Shown here piece after piece: positions 5,050 to 6,330 of a stretch of DNA of 6,330 nucleotides (position 1 is its first letter; each line of letters begins with the position of its first letter). The notes beneath the pieces were generated by a model, which saw only the letters and a list, made by a program, of their open reading frames with translations, ran no database searches and was not told where the DNA came from. A program made the translations under genes and the position numbers. The stretch spans positions 1 to 6,330 of the forward strand of contig JAITAT010000127.1 in NCBI GenBank assembly GCA_031283975.1, read 5' to 3'. Source of the stretch: Synergistaceae bacterium. Lineage in GTDB: Bacteria; Synergistota; Synergistia; Synergistales; Synergistaceae.

Positions 5050-6330
5050 TTACGCGTTTTCCGTCTTGACCGGCGTTCCCAGCGATTCCGCCGCTTTTAC
5101 CGTCACGGTCGTCTCATAACACATGAAGCACCTTTCGACGAGCGAATCGGCGGGTTTGGTGGTGAAAACGCTCACAACCGGGATTATGACGAGTCCGGCG
5201 ATCATGGTGAACGCGCCGGAGTTGATGGGCGACTGCAAAAACGCCGGGAAGCTCGGCCTGAAAAATATGTTGGCGAGCATGAAAACAGTGGCGAAGATGA
5301 AGTTGCACCACACCGCGGCGCAGGTGCCCTTCTTCCAGTAGAGCCCGTAGAGGAACGGCGCGAGGAACGCCCCGGCGAGCGCTCCCCAGGACACGCCCAT
5401 GAGCTGCGCTATGAAACTCACCCCGCTCTTGTACTGTACGGTCGCTATGACGGACGAAATCACTATGAAAACCGCGATGAGGCAGCGGATGATGAAGAGG
5501 GCCTTACGTTCGTCCATGTTTTTGATGAAGCAGTTTTTGAGGAAGTCGAGGGTGAACGTGGAAGCCGACGTCATGACGAGCGACGACAGAGTCGATATCG
5601 AGGCCGAGAATACCATTATGACGACCACGCCTATGAGAAGGTCCGGAAAACCGGAGAGCATGGACGGTATGATGGAGTCGAAACCGCCCGCCTTGACGCC
5701 CGCGGCGTCGGAAAACAGCCGCCCGAACCCTCCGAGGACGTAGCAGCCGCCCGATATGACGATGGCGAACAGCGTCGAGATGACCGTTCCCGTGTTGATA
5801 TTTTTTTCGGAGCTTATGGAGTAGAATTTTTGCACCATCTGAGGCAGCCCCCATGTTCCGGCCGAGGTCAGGATGACGACGCCGAGAAGGTCGAGAGGGG
5901 CCGGGCCGAAAAACGACGCGAAGATGCCCGGAGCGGTGGATACGGCATCGTCCTCCACCCTGGCGAGCGCTTCGAGCGAGCCCATGAATCCGCCGTTCAC
6001 GCCGATGACGGCCATTATGACCGCTCCTATCCCCAAGAGCATTATTATTCCCTGGATGAAGTCGTTCACGGCGGTCGCCCTGTATCCGCCCGTTATCACA
6101 TACACTGCGGTGAGCAGGGCCATCGCGGATATGCAGACCGTTAAGTCGACGGAGAACGCCATCGCGAACAGGCGCGACAGCCCGTTGTAGAGAGAAGCGG
6201 TGTACGGCACCAGGAATATGAAGGTTATGACGGCGGCTCCGATTTTGAGCGAGTCCGATCCGTAGCGTATGCCGAAGAAGCTGGGCATGGTCGCGCTGTC
6301 GATGTGGCGGGTCATGACGCGGGTCCGGCG
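5050..6330 (-). CDS. Sodium/solute symporter (SSF family), 5' end beyond the window
   Basis: This inner-membrane carrier couples Na+ entry to solute uptake. The frame stays open to the window edge: five codons precede the ATG at 6315, so that ATG is internal. By comparison with PutP about 95 N-terminal residues (the first three helices) are missing. Numbering from that ATG, ten hydrophobic helices remain (about 24-45, 55-77, 86-107, 140-158, 178-200, 222-247, 273-293, 303-325, 331-352, 366-386), fitting helices 4-13 of the 13-helix fold. VYVITGGYRATAVNDFIQG (71-89) matches the conserved SSF block that in PutP reads YTFIGGF...TDxxQ. SASISTLSS (237-245) matches the PutP segment with its sodium ligands; A238, S241 and T242 align with PutP A337, S340 and T341. 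The C-terminal tail after 386 is polar and includes a CxxC pair (C396, C399). The substrate is unknown; amino acids, pantothenate and short monocarboxylates are all SSF substrates. The CoA ligase gene 26 bases downstream makes a carboxylate attractive, but this is inference. Confidence 0.93.
   Translation of the reverse strand, partial: RRTRVMTRHIDSATMPSFFGIRYGSDSLKIGAAVITFIFLVPYTASLYNGLSRLFAMAFSVDLTVCISAMALLTAVYVITGGYRATAVNDFIQGIIMLLGIGAVIMAVIGVNGGFMGSLEALARVEDDAVSTAPGIFASFFGPAPLDLLGVVILTSAGTWGLPQMVQKFYSISSEKNINTGTVISTLFAIVISGGCYVLGGFGRLFSDAAGVKAGGFDSIIPSMLSGFPDLLIGVVVIMVFSASISTLSSLVMTSASTFTLDFLKNCFIKNMDERKALFIIRCLIAVFIVISSVIATVQYKSGVSFIAQLMGVSWGALAGAFLAPFLYGLYWKKGTCAAVWCNFIFATVFMLANIFFRPSFPAFLQSPINSGAFTMIAGLVIIPVVSVFTTKPADSLVERCFMCYETTVTVKAAESLGTPVKTENA

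Noticed and set aside
5038..6144. 368-codon plus-strand frame opposite the symporter, very rich in Arg, Glu, His and Asp
   Set aside because: Such a charged composition is what a membrane-protein gene gives when read in reverse. The minus strand matches the SSF family along its length.
5050..6315. Symporter read as a complete 421-residue protein starting at 6315
   Set aside because: The frame stays open to base 6330, and the family needs about three further N-terminal helices. The ATG at 6315 is internal.

Overview
The window is dense with ordinary bacterial metabolic genes and has no intergenic stretch over about 60 bases. Two transcription units converge. The plus-strand unit (53-2357) holds argininosuccinate synthase (argG), then a ribokinase-type PfkB sugar kinase 25 bases downstream. 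The minus-strand unit, read from the right edge to 2397, holds a sodium/solute symporter (5' end outside the window), a class I acyl-CoA synthetase and a cytoplasmic patatin-like phospholipase. Gaps in that unit are 26 and 2 bases, so it looks like one operon. The units meet head-on across 39 bases, most of which form a hairpin that should terminate both.

The source is a bacterium: Shine-Dalgarno sites are strong, there are no introns, and the enzymes are bacterial in form. The sequence is G+C-rich by eye, yet Ile is often read from ATA and Arg from AGG. That codon habit and the gene types would fit a Synergistota-like anaerobe, but this is an impression and no taxonomic marker is present.

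The plus-strand genes are biosynthetic or salvage functions: ArgG joins citrulline and aspartate in arginine synthesis, and the kinase probably makes ribose 5-phosphate. The minus-strand genes suggest carboxylate or lipid handling: import by a Na+-coupled carrier, activation to a CoA thioester, and a serine acyl hydrolase that could release or remodel fatty acids. Shared substrates are inferred from gene order only.

The most unusual feature is at the start of ArgG. A normal catalytic core of about 410 residues is preceded by about 46 residues rich in Lys and Ala, encoded by eleven degenerate 9-bp units. Lys recurs every third residue, as in a histone-H1-like tail. The same protein has Gln where the family normally has Asn in its GKGNDQ motif. 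I found no CRISPR array, tRNA or rRNA gene, insertion sequence, phage gene or defence gene, and no convincing wholly new system.
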